Shown here: in pieces, positions 1 to 9,372 of the stretch
Position numbering within the stretch: position 1 is the stretch's first letter
Layout of the letters: each line of letters begins with the position of its first letter
Source of the DNA: Acidimicrobiia bacterium
GTDB taxonomy: Bacteria > Acidobacteriota > Vicinamibacteria > Vicinamibacterales > UBA2999
NCBI GenBank assembly: GCA_016871275.1
Contig: VFZG01000004.1
Location: forward strand, 1 to 64,000
Direction of reading: 5' to 3'
Length of the DNA: 64,000 bases
Position numbers and translations under genes: made by a program
Notes under the pieces: generated by a model
What the model was told of the DNA's origin: nothing
Databases searched by the model: none
The model's input: the letters and a program-made list of their open reading frames with translations, nothing else

Positions 1-76
1 TTTACAGTGCTGCACGCGGAATACGGTCAAGTCCGGAGGCGAAGGCCCGCGCCCACGCCGTCCGGTCAACTGATCG

Positions 77-2716
77 TTATTGCGGTCGATAGAACAACCA
101 CGCGTCCTGATTCAGCGCGTCCCAGTCACACCGCGGCCGCGCCAGGAAGTCCATCCCTGAATCGCCGATTGGCGCGCCCGGCGGGGCCGCCAGCGGCGGA
201 ACAATGCGGGCCGACATGGCGTCGTTCATCGGGCGCTCGAGGAAGCGCTTGATGTCGGCGGCCAGCAGCATGCGGTGCGCACGCTCGGACTCGGCCTGCA
301 GGTTGGACGGCGCCGCTGCGGTCGCGGCCGGCCGCACGCGGGTGGCAATCTGATCCAGCTTGAGCGACGCAATCGCGCGCACCTGCGCGTTCGGCGCCGC
401 GGCCGCCAGCCAGGAAATGCGATCCACCAGCACGCGCTCGATGGCGCGCTTGATCTCGGCTTCATAGCCCGAGCTGGTGGTCTGCTCGAAGGTCGCCTTG
501 ACGAAGCGGTCGATCACTTCGCCGAGCCCGGGCTTCGCCTGGTCGAGCGCGTTCTGCGCGATCATGCGGGCGGCCCGATCCGGCTGCAGCGCGAAGCCGA
601 TGGTCACTTCGGCGGCGATGGCCGCCGGCGCGATCGGATCGAACGACTCCCCGGTCGTCCGGTTGAACAACTCGCGATGCATGCCGTAGCCTGGCGGGCG
701 CGGCGGAATCAGGTCGAGGATTCGCTGCGGCAGCGCCAGCTCCGACACACGCAAGGTATTGCCGAGCGCGTCGAGCGCCTTTCTTTGCGCCTCGGCCGAC
801 ACCCACATCACCGGGTCACGTCCGTCACCGCGCATGCCGTAGGTGAAGTCCTGGCCGGCGATCATCGAGGCGGCCGATTCCACCGTGAAGCGGTGATACA
901 TGTAGGTCGTCACCAGCGGCTCTTCAATCAGCGCCAGCGGCGTGCCGGTGCGGATGGTGTTGACGCCCAGGCGGTTGAGCGCGGCGCGGCGGACGCGCAT
1001 CAAACGATTCAACTCATCGGCCTGGTCGGTGCCGTTCGACCACTGATCGGATCGCGGGTGGACGTCGGTGTCCTGGTTGGTGAAGTAGCGCAGGTCGTTC
1101 TTCCACGCTTCGTCCAGGATCTTCTGGAGCGCCGCCGGCTCGTCGGTGCCGGCGGGGAACTGGCGGTAGCCGTAGTCGATTGACACCTTGTCCCAGTCGC
1201 CGATCTTCTGCTCGTAGGCGTTCGACAGGTCGATGGTGCCGTCTTCGCGCAGCGTTTCCATGGGGTGGGGGTAGTCCATCACCGAGATCCAGCCCTTGCC
1301 GCTGCTGTAGTAGTTGTGGCCGAGGCCCAGCGTGTGTCCGACCTCGTGCGCCGACAGCTGGCGGATGCGCTTCAGGGCCGCCTCGTAGAGAATCGACGGC
1401 CGCTCGGTGCCGTTGGTGTACGGCGACAGCAGGCCTTCGAAGATCATGTAGTCCTGTCGGTCGCGCAGCGACCCGAGCGTGACCACGCCCTTGATGATCT
1501 CGCCGGTGCGCGGATCGGTGATCGACCCGCCCATGCTCCAGCCGCGCGTCGAGCGGTGGACCCAGTTGATCATGTTGTAGCGGATGTCCATCGGATCGGC
1601 ATCCGCCGGCAGGACGTCGACCTTGAAGGCATTGCGGAACCCCGCCGCCTGGAACGCCTGGTCCCACCACATCGCACCCTCAATCAGCGCCTTCTTGACG
1701 TCTTCCGGTGCGCCCGAGTCAACCCAGTACTGAATCGGCTTGATCGGCTCGCTGATCGCCGCGTTCGGATCCTTCTTCTCGAGGCGATGGCGCCGGATGT
1801 AGCGGAGCTGGATCTTCTCGCTGATCGGCTGGCTGTAGTCGAGGAACGTCAAACCGCCGTAGCCGGCGCGCGGATCCTCGACCCGCATCTTGAAGGTGGT
1901 GTGATCCGGCAACTGAACCAGCGACACGTGCTCACGCAGCGTCACCGACTCGGCCGAGGGTGTGACACTACCCACCGAGCCGGAGAAGAGACCGCCGCCG
2001 AATCCACCGCCGCCCCCGCCGCCAATCGGCGCCGGGCCCTGGGTGGGACCGCCGCCCCCGCCGCCGCCACCCTGCGGGTTGTTGACGAAGGTCAGCGTCA
2101 TGTCGACTTCGGTGTTCTGTGGGAAGTTCCGCGTATTGGGCAGGTAGAACGCGCTGCGTGACCGGTCGAGCTGATAGTTGCCGGGCCGCAGGCTCGGCGC
2201 GGCACTGGCCACGTCGCGCAGGAAGAAGTCGGTGGCGTCCACCAGCACGCGGCTGCCGGACTCCGCGGCGACCGTAAAGCCCCAGAGGATCGACCTCGCG
2301 AACGAATCCTCCACGGACTTGCGTTCAAGCGGATTGGTGCTGCTCGAGCGGAACGACTGGTTCGGCTGTACCAGCATCACTCGCGGTCCAACCCGGTTGA
2401 ACGTCACCAGGCGGCCGCCGCCGCGGCTGGTTCCGCGATCGAGCCCGATGTCGTTGGAGCCAAGGCCCGCGGACAATCCCGTCGAGTACAGGAACTCCGT
2501 GTCGAAGCGGGCGATCTCCAGGAACATCGACCCGGTGCGCTCGTCCCAATACAGCGGGAAGTAGCCGTCGAGTTTTCGCATCCCCGACGTGCGATCTTCG
2601 ATGGATGGCGGCGCTGCGGGACGCTGTGCCTGCTGTCCCTGTGCAGGCTGCCGGGCGTCGAGCGCGGGGCCCGCAAGCAGCAGGACACCGACCAACAGAA
2701 CTGATTGTTTCAACAT
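77..2716 (-). CDS. Exported zinc-dependent metalloprotease, DUF5117/DUF5118 type
   Basis: Predicted secreted metzincin-like protease of 879 residues. The ATG at 2716 follows an AGGAG five bases upstream and is preferred over a GTG two codons earlier. Residues 1-23 form a signal peptide. The zinc site HEVGHTLGLGH (HExxHxxGxxH) lies at about residues 457-467, and an SVMDYP segment further on resembles the Met-turn. This layout (N-terminal DUF5117/5118 regions and a metzincin-like core) is common in Acidobacteriota and Bacteroidota proteins annotated as zinc-dependent metalloproteases. A glycine-rich low-complexity stretch sits at about residues 215-245, before the catalytic part. The substrate cannot be told from sequence. 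It stands alone, with the next gene upstream 167 bases away on the same strand. Confidence 0.9.
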   Translation of the reverse strand: MLKQSVLLVGVLLLAGPALDARQPAQGQQAQRPAAPPSIEDRTSGMRKLDGYFPLYWDERTGSMFLEIARFDTEFLYSTGLSAGLGSNDIGLDRGTSRGGGRLVTFNRVGPRVMLVQPNQSFRSSSTNPLERKSVEDSFARSILWGFTVAAESGSRVLVDATDFFLRDVASAAPSLRPGNYQLDRSRSAFYLPNTRNFPQNTEVDMTLTFVNNPQGGGGGGGGPTQGPAPIGGGGGGGFGGGLFSGSVGSVTPSAESVTLREHVSLVQLPDHTTFKMRVEDPRAGYGGLTFLDYSQPISEKIQLRYIRRHRLEKKDPNAAISEPIKPIQYWVDSGAPEDVKKALIEGAMWWDQAFQAAGFRNAFKVDVLPADADPMDIRYNMINWVHRSTRGWSMGGSITDPRTGEIIKGVVTLGSLRDRQDYMIFEGLLSPYTNGTERPSILYEAALKRIRQLSAHEVGHTLGLGHNYYSSGKGWISVMDYPHPMETLREDGTIDLSNAYEQKIGDWDKVSIDYGYRQFPAGTDEPAALQKILDEAWKNDLRYFTNQDTDVHPRSDQWSNGTDQADELNRLMRVRRAALNRLGVNTIRTGTPLALIEEPLVTTYMYHRFTVESAASMIAGQDFTYGMRGDGRDPVMWVSAEAQRKALDALGNTLRVSELALPQRILDLIPPRPPGYGMHRELFNRTTGESFDPIAPAAIAAEVTIGFALQPDRAARMIAQNALDQAKPGLGEVIDRFVKATFEQTTSSGYEAEIKRAIERVLVDRISWLAAAAPNAQVRAIASLKLDQIATRVRPAATAAAPSNLQAESERAHRMLLAADIKRFLERPMNDAMSARIVPPLAAPPGAPIGDSGMDFLARPRCDWDALNQDAWLFYRPQ

Positions 2717-2882
2717 GACCACTCCTGGAGAGTGGCCATTCTAACGCGCCCTGCCGGGCCGGCGCGTCAGCTCTTTCCAGGGAGGACCCTCATTACGAAG
2801 GTGCCATGGTTCTCGCGGCCAAGGCCGAGGGCTCAGGCCATCTCCCCGGCCCAAGCCCCAAAACAAGACACCACGAAAGTCG

Positions 2883-3488
2883 TCAGCGCCGGTACGGGAT
2901 CTCTTCGAACATCGGCAGCCCGGCCATCGCGATGATTTCGAGCAGGCCAGAGCGCTCGTGGAATTCCTTGCTGTCTCGATCGATGACGATCGTGTTCGGG
3001 TACGATGGCGCGAGGCGACGGAACTCGGCGTCGATCAGCCGGAACCGGCGAACCATGTTCTCCACTTCCTCGTGATCGCGGTGGCGCAGCCGGATGTGCT
3101 TTTCAATGGTGTCGGTACTGGAGGTCAGCACGATGACCTTGTCCGGATTCCACGCGTCGCCGATGGCGAGCACCCTCCGCAGCGCGGCGTGGTCCGCGGC
3201 GGCGTATTCCGCCATGTGCGCTTCGAGCGTGATGCGCGCGCCCTCGAAGAAGATCACCCGGCGAGGACCGTCGTGCAGCGCCGCGTCACGATAATTGGCG
3301 TCGTAGAGGCGCGCGAAGTACTCGGTGACACCGGCCGAATTCACGCCCGTGGCAATGTCTTCGAGCACCCGGGTGTCCCACACGCCCTTCTCGCCCTCGC
3401 CATAGGCGCCGTTGTGATACAGGTCGGCGAGCTGGCGCACCAGCGTGCTCTTGCCGACACCGGGTCCGCCGACGATGGCTACGCGCAC
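2883..3488 (-). CDS. P-loop ATP-binding protein, AAA_28/NadR-kinase-like
   Basis: A 201-residue soluble protein beginning with a GTG codon, because the P-loop GGPGVGKST starts at residue 7 and leaves little room for another start. The fold appears to be a small nucleoside-kinase-like ATPase: Walker A at the N-terminus, a FFEGAR segment (probable Walker B region) in the middle, and a basic RLRHRDHEE lid-like segment near residue 150. Proteins of this kind are usually annotated AAA_28 or NadR-like ATP-binding proteins; the substrate is unknown. It begins 9 bases after the stop of a truncated permease remnant on the same strand, so it may now be transcribed from that gene's old promoter or from the antiporter gene upstream. 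Confidence 0.7.
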   Translation of the reverse strand: MRVAIVGGPGVGKSTLVRQLADLYHNGAYGEGEKGVWDTRVLEDIATGVNSAGVTEYFARLYDANYRDAALHDGPRRVIFFEGARITLEAHMAEYAAADHAALRRVLAIGDAWNPDKVIVLTSSTDTIEKHIRLRHRDHEEVENMVRRFRLIDAEFRRLAPSYPNTIVIDRDSKEFHERSGLLEIIAMAGLPMFEEIPYRR

Positions 3489-3497
3489 GCCCGAATT

Positions 3498-3785
3498 CTA
3501 CCTTCTCACACCGGTGTTAAGGGCTTGGCCGGCCTTGAGGTCGTTGATCTCGGGCACCGAGAACGCCGCGTTTTCGGTACCTCGACCCGGAGCACTCTGG
3601 CGGGTATAGAACAGCGTCTCCTCGTTGTCGTTCACAAGCGGCGCCAGCAGCACGCCGCGGACCACGCTGAAGATGGCGGCGTTGGCGCCAATGCCCAGCG
3701 CCAGCGTCAGGACGACGGTAACCGCCAGGCCGCGAGCCCGGAGCAATGAGCGGACGGCGTATCGAAAGTCAGTGAGAAGTCCCAT
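3498..3785 (-). pseudogene. N-terminal remnant of an ADOP/MacB-type ABC permease
   Basis: Only about 95 residues remain of a protein family usually around 800 residues long. The start [16 protein letters not shown], the single hydrophobic helix and the [13 protein letters not shown] segment are the hallmark N-terminus of Acidobacterial duplicated-orphan permeases (ADOP, MacB_PCD periplasmic domain). The similarity fades after about residue 88 and the frame stops at 3498-3500, giving a tail (NTGVRR) that does not look native. I chose the ATG at 3785; a TTG at 3800 would overlap the antiporter stop by four bases. The periplasmic domain and the remaining membrane segments are missing, so it is probably non-functional. 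Confidence 0.75.
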
Positions 3786-3796
3786 GACAGCTCTAT

Positions 3797-5617
3797 TCAA
3801 CGTTTGCGGGCGAGTTCTTGAGGTTGATCATCATCGCTCAACCCCGCGCCGGTTGCACCTAGAACGGCACCGTCGCGCTCGACCGCGACGGCCTCACCAA
3901 ACAGCTCCGTGTGGGCGCGGGCACGCTCACGATCGATTTGCTCTGCCGTGGCACCAAGGCGCGACAGCAAGTCCTCGACGAACGCGAGTGCCACCTCACC
4001 TTCGCCGGTATAGACCGTGTCTGCGCCGGCGTGGTGGAGTTCCGGCAAGTGCCGCAGGTATGAGGCCCGGGCCAACACGCGAATCCTGGGGTTCGCCTCA
4101 CGCGCCGCCCGAATGACTTCGGGACTGTTGGCCATTCCGGCGGCGGTGAGTATCAAGTTGTTGGCGCTGGTGATGCCGGCCTCCGCAAGGGTCTCGGGCC
4201 TCGTCGCATCGCCATAAACGGCGTCGATGCCCTCCTCGCGCATTGCCCGCACGGTGTCAATGTTCAGCTCGACGATGGTTGGTTCGATGCCGCTTTCCTT
4301 CAACAATCGCGCGACCGTCCTGCCGGTCGGGCCGTAGCCGATCAGCACAGCGCGATGCGCCGATCGCGCCACGCGCAACTCGCGCGACACCGCGCCGCCA
4401 TCGACCGGCGCTGATCGATCGAGCCATGTCCGCAGCGCCGGGTGTGCATTGACCCAGCGGACAATCGGGTCGATGGTGCGATAGAGCAGCGGGTTGACCA
4501 CAATTGAAACGATCGACGAGGCGACGATGGTGTTGGTGGCCTCCATGGTGAAGAGCCCGAGCTCGCGGCCAAGCGTGGACAGGATGAAGGAGAACTCGCC
4601 GATCTGCGCCAGCGACACCGCGACCGTGATCGACTCCTTGAACGGCCGTCGGCTCATCCACAGGAACGCGAATGCCGCGAGCGGGCTGGCGAACAGGACA
4701 ATGGCCAGCGTGCCGGCGAATAGCAGCGGCGAGTCGAACAGTGATGCCGGGTCCAGCAGCAGCCCCACCGAGACGAAGAACAGCACCGCGAAGGCATCGC
4801 GCATTGGCAGCGCGTCCGACGCGGCGCGCGAGCTGAAATCGGATCGGCCGACCACCATTCCGGCCAGGAAGGCGCCGAGCGCCATCGACACGCCGAAGAT
4901 CGACGCGGAACCGACGGCGATTCCGAGTGCGATCACCAGAACGGTGAGCGTAAACAGTTCGCGCGAACGCGTCCTGGCGACTCGGTCCAGCACCCACGGA
5001 ATCACGCGAGCGCCCACGATGGCCGTGAACGCCACGAGGCCGGTGACCTTGAGAACGGTGATCGACAACCCCAGCCAGATTGGTTGGCCGACGTCGCCGC
5101 CGCCGACAATCGCCGGCAGCAACACGATCGCGAGCACGGTGAAGACGTCTTCGACCACCAGCCAGCCCACGGCGATGTGCCCGGCTGGCGTGTGGAGGGC
5201 GTTGTAATCCGACAACACCCGGACCACGACCACGGTGCTGGCGACGGCGAGTGCGAGTCCGTAGACGATGCCGGCCGGCCAGCCCCAGCCCCAGGACACC
5301 GCGAGCCCCGCTCCGAGCAGCGTCGAGACGCTGCACTGCATCAGCGCGCCTGGCAGCGCGACACCCTTGACGGTCAGCAACTCCTCGAGGTGAAACTGCA
5401 GCCCGACGCCGAACATCAGCAGAATCACACCGATCTCGGCCAGTTGCTGCGCCATCGCGCCATCTACGGTGAGGCCCGGCGTATTGGGCCCCATCAGCGT
5501 TCCCGCGAGGAGATAGCCAACGATCGGCGACAGCCCAAGTCGTTGTGTCAGATAGCCGAGCAACAGCGCGCCGCCAAGCCCGGCCGTGAGCGTGACGATC
5601 AGGTCGTATTCGTGCAT
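3797..5617 (-). CDS. CPA2 family monovalent cation:proton antiporter with TrkA-N domain
   Basis: 606 residues, full length for the Kef/YbaL branch of the CPA2 family. About 12 membrane segments fill residues 1-400, with motifs typical of Na+/H+ exchanger domains ([15 protein letters not shown] early, then [15 protein letters not shown]). A cytoplasmic TrkA-N/RCK nucleotide-binding domain follows from about residue 415, with the dinucleotide-binding loop [17 protein letters not shown] separate RCK_C domain is not evident. It likely exchanges K+ or Na+ for protons across the inner membrane, gated by NAD(H) or a similar ligand. It is divergent from the S9 peptidase gene with 56 bases between the starts. 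Confidence 0.9.
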   Translation of the reverse strand: MHEYDLIVTLTAGLGGALLLGYLTQRLGLSPIVGYLLAGTLMGPNTPGLTVDGAMAQQLAEIGVILLMFGVGLQFHLEELLTVKGVALPGALMQCSVSTLLGAGLAVSWGWGWPAGIVYGLALAVASTVVVVRVLSDYNALHTPAGHIAVGWLVVEDVFTVLAIVLLPAIVGGGDVGQPIWLGLSITVLKVTGLVAFTAIVGARVIPWVLDRVARTRSRELFTLTVLVIALGIAVGSASIFGVSMALGAFLAGMVVGRSDFSSRAASDALPMRDAFAVLFFVSVGLLLDPASLFDSPLLFAGTLAIVLFASPLAAFAFLWMSRRPFKESITVAVSLAQIGEFSFILSTLGRELGLFTMEATNTIVASSIVSIVVNPLLYRTIDPIVRWVNAHPALRTWLDRSAPVDGGAVSRELRVARSAHRAVLIGYGPTGRTVARLLKESGIEPTIVELNIDTVRAMREEGIDAVYGDATRPETLAEAGITSANNLILTAAGMANSPEVIRAAREANPRIRVLARASYLRHLPELHHAGADTVYTGEGEVALAFVEDLLSRLGATAEQIDRERARAHTELFGEAVAVERDGAVLGATGAGLSDDDQPQELARKR

Positions 5618-5624
5618 CGCGCCA

Positions 5625-5639
5625 CCAGTCTGACACTGG
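5625..5639. promoter_or_regulatory. Short palindrome in a divergent promoter region
   Basis: CCAGT, five bases, ACTGG: an inverted repeat in the 56-base gap between the antiporter and the S9 peptidase genes. It could be an operator for either gene. The evidence is the symmetry and position only. Confidence 0.25.
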
Positions 5640-5673
5640 CCCCGGGTGTGTAACAGGAGTAAAGTGTGTCGCC

Positions 5674-7800
5674 ATGAAGCACGCCATCACCCTTGCCTTC
5701 GCATGCCTCGTCGCGATCAATCCCCCGGGATCCGTGAGCGCGCAGTCGGGGCGCGCGCTGGCGATTGAGGACTACTATCGGATCAAGTCCGTCGGCGAGG
5801 TGCAACAGTCGCCCGATGGCCGGTGGGTGGTGTACACCGTCACCTCGCGAATCGAGGATGACAACACCAACGCGATCGACACGTTCGTGGTCGCGACCGA
5901 TGGATTGTCGGCGCCGCGCAAGCTTACGCACGACGGCAAGAGCATGGCCGCGCCGCGGTGGGTCGCAGCCTCCAGGTTGCAGTACTCGTTGAATGCGCGC
6001 ACCGATAGCGGCGTCTTCGTTGGTCCTGGCGGCCCGGCGCGCAGTCGCCCCGACACCGCATTGTTCACGGTCGATGTGGCGGCCGCCGCCCAGGCACCGG
6101 CGACCGCGTCGGCGCCGCCGGCCGGCATCGTCAGCGGAGATGGCAAGTGGCGAGCGGCGGTTCGCGAACTGCCGCGCGCGCCGCAGCCCGAAATCACCGG
6201 CACGGACTTTGAAAAGCGTCACGCCGCGCGATTCAAAGGCCGGCAGTTCGACTGGATGCGGTTCCAGTCCGACGGCCAGGACTATCCGACCGCCGATCCG
6301 CGCACTCGTCCAGCGGCGGAGATCGTCATCACGACCGCAGATGGCGCCGACGCCCGCACGATCACCAAGCTCGGCCTGCGCGCCGCCAACCTGACGTGGC
6401 ATCCGGGCGGCAGCGCGATCGCGTTCACCGCCGATGACAGGTGGCGGAACGAGCAGGCCTACGAGCAGCCTGATATCTACACTGTGACGACACAAGGTGA
6501 CGTGAAGCGGATTACCAACGACGGCTACGTCTGGAGCTCGTTGTCGTATTCGCCCGACGGCCAGTTCCTGCTGTCGGAGCGGACGTTCGGCACCGACATG
6601 ATCATCGAGAAGAAGCTGTCGCACGGCGGATCGAACGATGTCATCCTGTGGCCGGCGTCCGGCGGCGCGGCCATCAACCTCACCGCGGCGTGGGATCTCG
6701 AGCCGACCGCGCCGCGCTGGTCGGCGGATTCGAAGTTCGTATACTTCACCGCCGAGCAGGGCGGCACGACGCATCTGTTCCGCGTGCCGGCGCGCGCCGG
6801 CGCGACCGTCGAACAGGTGACCAAGGGCGAGCGGCGTCTGGGCAGCGTCACGTTCGATCGGGCGATGACGCGCATCACCTACACCGTCGGCACCTACGAG
6901 AGCCCTGCCGACGTGTGGACGTCGAACATTGATGGCACCGGCGAGCGGCGGCTGACCGATCTGTTTGCCGATCTGCGCGCCGAGATCGGCATCACCAGGA
7001 CCGAGCGCCTCACGTGGAAGAGCAGCGACGGCACCGAGATTGAAGGTTGGTTGACCATGCCGTACGGCTTCACCAGGTCGGCGGGCGCCTACCCGCTGGT
7101 GGTGTTCAATCACGGCGGACCGCACTCCGCGGTGGGATACGGATTCAATTTCAAGCAGCAGTACTTCGCCGCCAACGGCTATTTCGTGCTCGACACCAAC
7201 TTCCGCGGCTCGACCGGGTACGGCGATGCGTTCAAGTGGGCCACGTGGGGTGCGTGGGGCACTAAAGACGGGCAGGATGTGCTGTCCGGCGTCGATCACG
7301 TGATCGCGCGGTATCCCATCGATCGCGCGCGGGTGGCCAGCATGGGTCACTCGTACGGCGGGTTCATGACCAATTGGCTGATCACGCAGTATCCCGATCG
7401 GTTCGTCGCGGCTGCATCGGGCGCCGGCATTTCGAACTGGTTCAGCGATTACGGCACCGCGGACATCTATCGCACGAAGGAAATGGAGTTCTTCGGCGCG
7501 CCGTGGCAGGAGGAAGGCATCAAGCGCATGATCACGCAGTCCCCGCTGATGCAAGCGGGCAAGGTCCGCACGCCGACGCTGTTCATCGTCGGCGAAATGG
7601 ATCAGCGCGTGCCCTACGAAGAATCGGAGCAGATGTACTTCGCGCTGCGGCGCCAGGGCGTGGCCGCGAAGATGCTGCAGTATGCCGGGCAGCCGCACGG
7701 CATCAGCGGCCACTGGAACAACGTGCACCGCATGCTCAACGAGCTGAAGTGGATCGACAGCTACGTGAAGAAGGCGCGCGACGGCCCGACGGCCCGTTAA
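5674..7800 (+). CDS. Exported S9 family prolyl oligopeptidase-type peptidase
   Basis: 708 residues with a signal peptide (about 1-24, ending SVSAQS). An N-terminal beta-propeller of WD40-like PD40 repeats (PDGRWVVYTV, PDGQFLLSE and others) covers roughly residues 35-440, and the alpha/beta hydrolase catalytic domain fills the rest. The nucleophile is Ser560 in GHSYGGF, the acid is Asp643 in GEMDQRVPY and the base is His675 in GQPHGIS. This is the dipeptidyl-aminopeptidase/acylaminoacyl-peptidase pattern, so it probably trims peptides in the periplasm. The start at 5674 is the first ATG giving a signal peptide. It converges with the acyl-CoA ligase gene, whose stop overlaps this stop by four bases. 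Confidence 0.93.
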   Translation: MKHAITLAFACLVAINPPGSVSAQSGRALAIEDYYRIKSVGEVQQSPDGRWVVYTVTSRIEDDNTNAIDTFVVATDGLSAPRKLTHDGKSMAAPRWVAASRLQYSLNARTDSGVFVGPGGPARSRPDTALFTVDVAAAAQAPATASAPPAGIVSGDGKWRAAVRELPRAPQPEITGTDFEKRHAARFKGRQFDWMRFQSDGQDYPTADPRTRPAAEIVITTADGADARTITKLGLRAANLTWHPGGSAIAFTADDRWRNEQAYEQPDIYTVTTQGDVKRITNDGYVWSSLSYSPDGQFLLSERTFGTDMIIEKKLSHGGSNDVILWPASGGAAINLTAAWDLEPTAPRWSADSKFVYFTAEQGGTTHLFRVPARAGATVEQVTKGERRLGSVTFDRAMTRITYTVGTYESPADVWTSNIDGTGERRLTDLFADLRAEIGITRTERLTWKSSDGTEIEGWLTMPYGFTRSAGAYPLVVFNHGGPHSAVGYGFNFKQQYFAANGYFVLDTNFRGSTGYGDAFKWATWGAWGTKDGQDVLSGVDHVIARYPIDRARVASMGHSYGGFMTNWLITQYPDRFVAAASGAGISNWFSDYGTADIYRTKEMEFFGAPWQEEGIKRMITQSPLMQAGKVRTPTLFIVGEMDQRVPYEESEQMYFALRRQGVAAKMLQYAGQPHGISGHWNNVHRMLNELKWIDSYVKKARDGPTAR

Positions 7801-9347
7801 CTCGTCCGCTCTCTCTCGACCAGCACGCGCCGCAGGATCTTGCCGGACGGCGACTTGGGGATCGCGTCCACGAAGGCCACGTGCTTCACGCACTTGTAGT
7901 GCGCGACCTTCGGCTTCAGGTAGGCGATCACATCCTCGGCCGTCAGGCTGTCACGCTTGACGACGATGGCTTTGGGCACCTCGCCGCTGTGTTCGTCGGC
8001 GACCGGTATCACCGCGACGTCGGCGATTTGCGGGTGCTTGAGCAACAGCGATTCGAGCTCGGCAGGCGCGACCTGGAAGCCTTTGACCTTGATCAGTTCC
8101 TTCAGGCGATCCACCACCGTCAGGTAGCCATCGTCATCAGCAATGCCAATGTCGCCGGTGTGGAGCCAGCCGTCGGCATCCACAGTGCGCGCCGTCGCTT
8201 CCGGATTATTCAGGTAGCCCTTCATGACGTTTGGCCCGCGCACCCAGACTTCGCCAGGCTCGCCGCTCGGGACGTCCTTGCCCGTCTCGGGGCTGATCAT
8301 GCGCATCTCAATGCTGGGCATCAGCCGCCCGGCGGTCCCCGATCGCTCAAAGCCGGCGACGGTGTAATGCGTGGCGGGACTGGCCTCGGTCATGCCGTAG
8401 CCCTGCCGGATCTTGACGTTGAGGCGTTTCTCGACCGCATCCGTCAGCTCCGGCCCGAGCGGCGCCGCGCCTGAGAACAGGAACCTGAGGTGCGGGAACT
8501 TGTAGTTGTCCACCGCCGGGTGCTTGCCGAGCCCGACCACGATCGGCGGCACGATGTGCGCGGTGACGATGGGCCAGTCCTGCAGCACTTTGAGGAACGG
8601 CTCGAATTCGAACTTCGGCATGGTGACAATCGTGGAGCCGCGCATCAGCCCGTGCATCACGAGGATCACCATTCCGTAGATGTGGAAGAACGGCAGCACG
8701 CCGAGCAGGGCCGGCGTTTCAACGCTTTCAATTGAATCGATCTGATGGAGCTGTGCCACCAGGTTGCGGTGGGTCAGCATCACGCCCTTGGGCAGGCCGG
8801 TCGTGCCCGACGAGTAGGGCAGCACGCAGAGATCGTTGGCCGGGTCAATGGTCACCGCGGGCGGGTCCTGGTCGATTGCCAGCGAGGCGAGCGTCGGGAC
8901 GCCGGGCGTCTCGTCGATCGTGAACAGCTCAATCGTCTTGCCCGACTCCTGGATCGCGGCCTTGGCCTTGTCGACCAGGGCGCTGACCGTGAACAGCATC
9001 TTGGCGTCCCCGTCCTTGAGCTGGAACGACAGCTCCTCGGGCGTGCTGACGGGATTCGAGGCGTGCACAATTGCACCCAGTTTCACGACGGCGAAAAACA
9101 CCACCGGCCATTCGGGCACGTTGGGCGACCACAACGAGACAACGTCGCCCTTCCCGATGCCGCGCGCGGCGAGGCCGGCCGCCGTCTGGCGGATTTGCTC
9201 CAGCAGGGACTCGTAGCTAATCGTGCGCCCGGTCAACCCGTCGGCCATTGCAATGGCACCGGGCCTGGGATGGGCGTGGCTGAACACTTGTTCGAAGAGG
9301 TCGATGTTCGGGACCGTGATGTCGGGATAGGGGCTGCGATACGCCAT
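7797..9347 (-). CDS. Acyl-CoA/4-coumarate-CoA ligase-like adenylate-forming enzyme
   Basis: 516 residues, standard length for the ANL superfamily. All core motifs are present: the phosphate loop YSSGTTGLPKG near residue 175, GYGMTEASPATH, the hinge WLHTGDIGIADDDGY followed by RLKELIKVKGFQV, and the C-terminal catalytic lysine in KSPSGKILRR. The sequence is closest in flavour to plant-type 4-coumarate:CoA ligases and bacterial medium/long-chain acyl-CoA synthetases. It likely activates an aryl or fatty acid with ATP and CoA in the cytoplasm; the exact acid is not determinable. Its ATG at 9345-9347 lies 25 bases from the start of the divergent sugar dehydrogenase gene. Confidence 0.9.
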   Translation of the reverse strand: MAYRSPYPDITVPNIDLFEQVFSHAHPRPGAIAMADGLTGRTISYESLLEQIRQTAAGLAARGIGKGDVVSLWSPNVPEWPVVFFAVVKLGAIVHASNPVSTPEELSFQLKDGDAKMLFTVSALVDKAKAAIQESGKTIELFTIDETPGVPTLASLAIDQDPPAVTIDPANDLCVLPYSSGTTGLPKGVMLTHRNLVAQLHQIDSIESVETPALLGVLPFFHIYGMVILVMHGLMRGSTIVTMPKFEFEPFLKVLQDWPIVTAHIVPPIVVGLGKHPAVDNYKFPHLRFLFSGAAPLGPELTDAVEKRLNVKIRQGYGMTEASPATHYTVAGFERSGTAGRLMPSIEMRMISPETGKDVPSGEPGEVWVRGPNVMKGYLNNPEATARTVDADGWLHTGDIGIADDDGYLTVVDRLKELIKVKGFQVAPAELESLLLKHPQIADVAVIPVADEHSGEVPKAIVVKRDSLTAEDVIAYLKPKVAHYKCVKHVAFVDAIPKSPSGKILRRVLVERERTS

Positions 9348-9372
9348 GGCGGACGGGGATTATAGTGTAGCG

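Noticed and set aside
275-1183. 302-residue open frame opposite the metalloprotease
   Set aside because: Antisense shadow of a strongly supported gene.
5599-7893. 764-residue open frame opposite the S9 peptidase
   Set aside because: GC-rich antisense shadow with low-complexity, Arg-rich translation and no domain.
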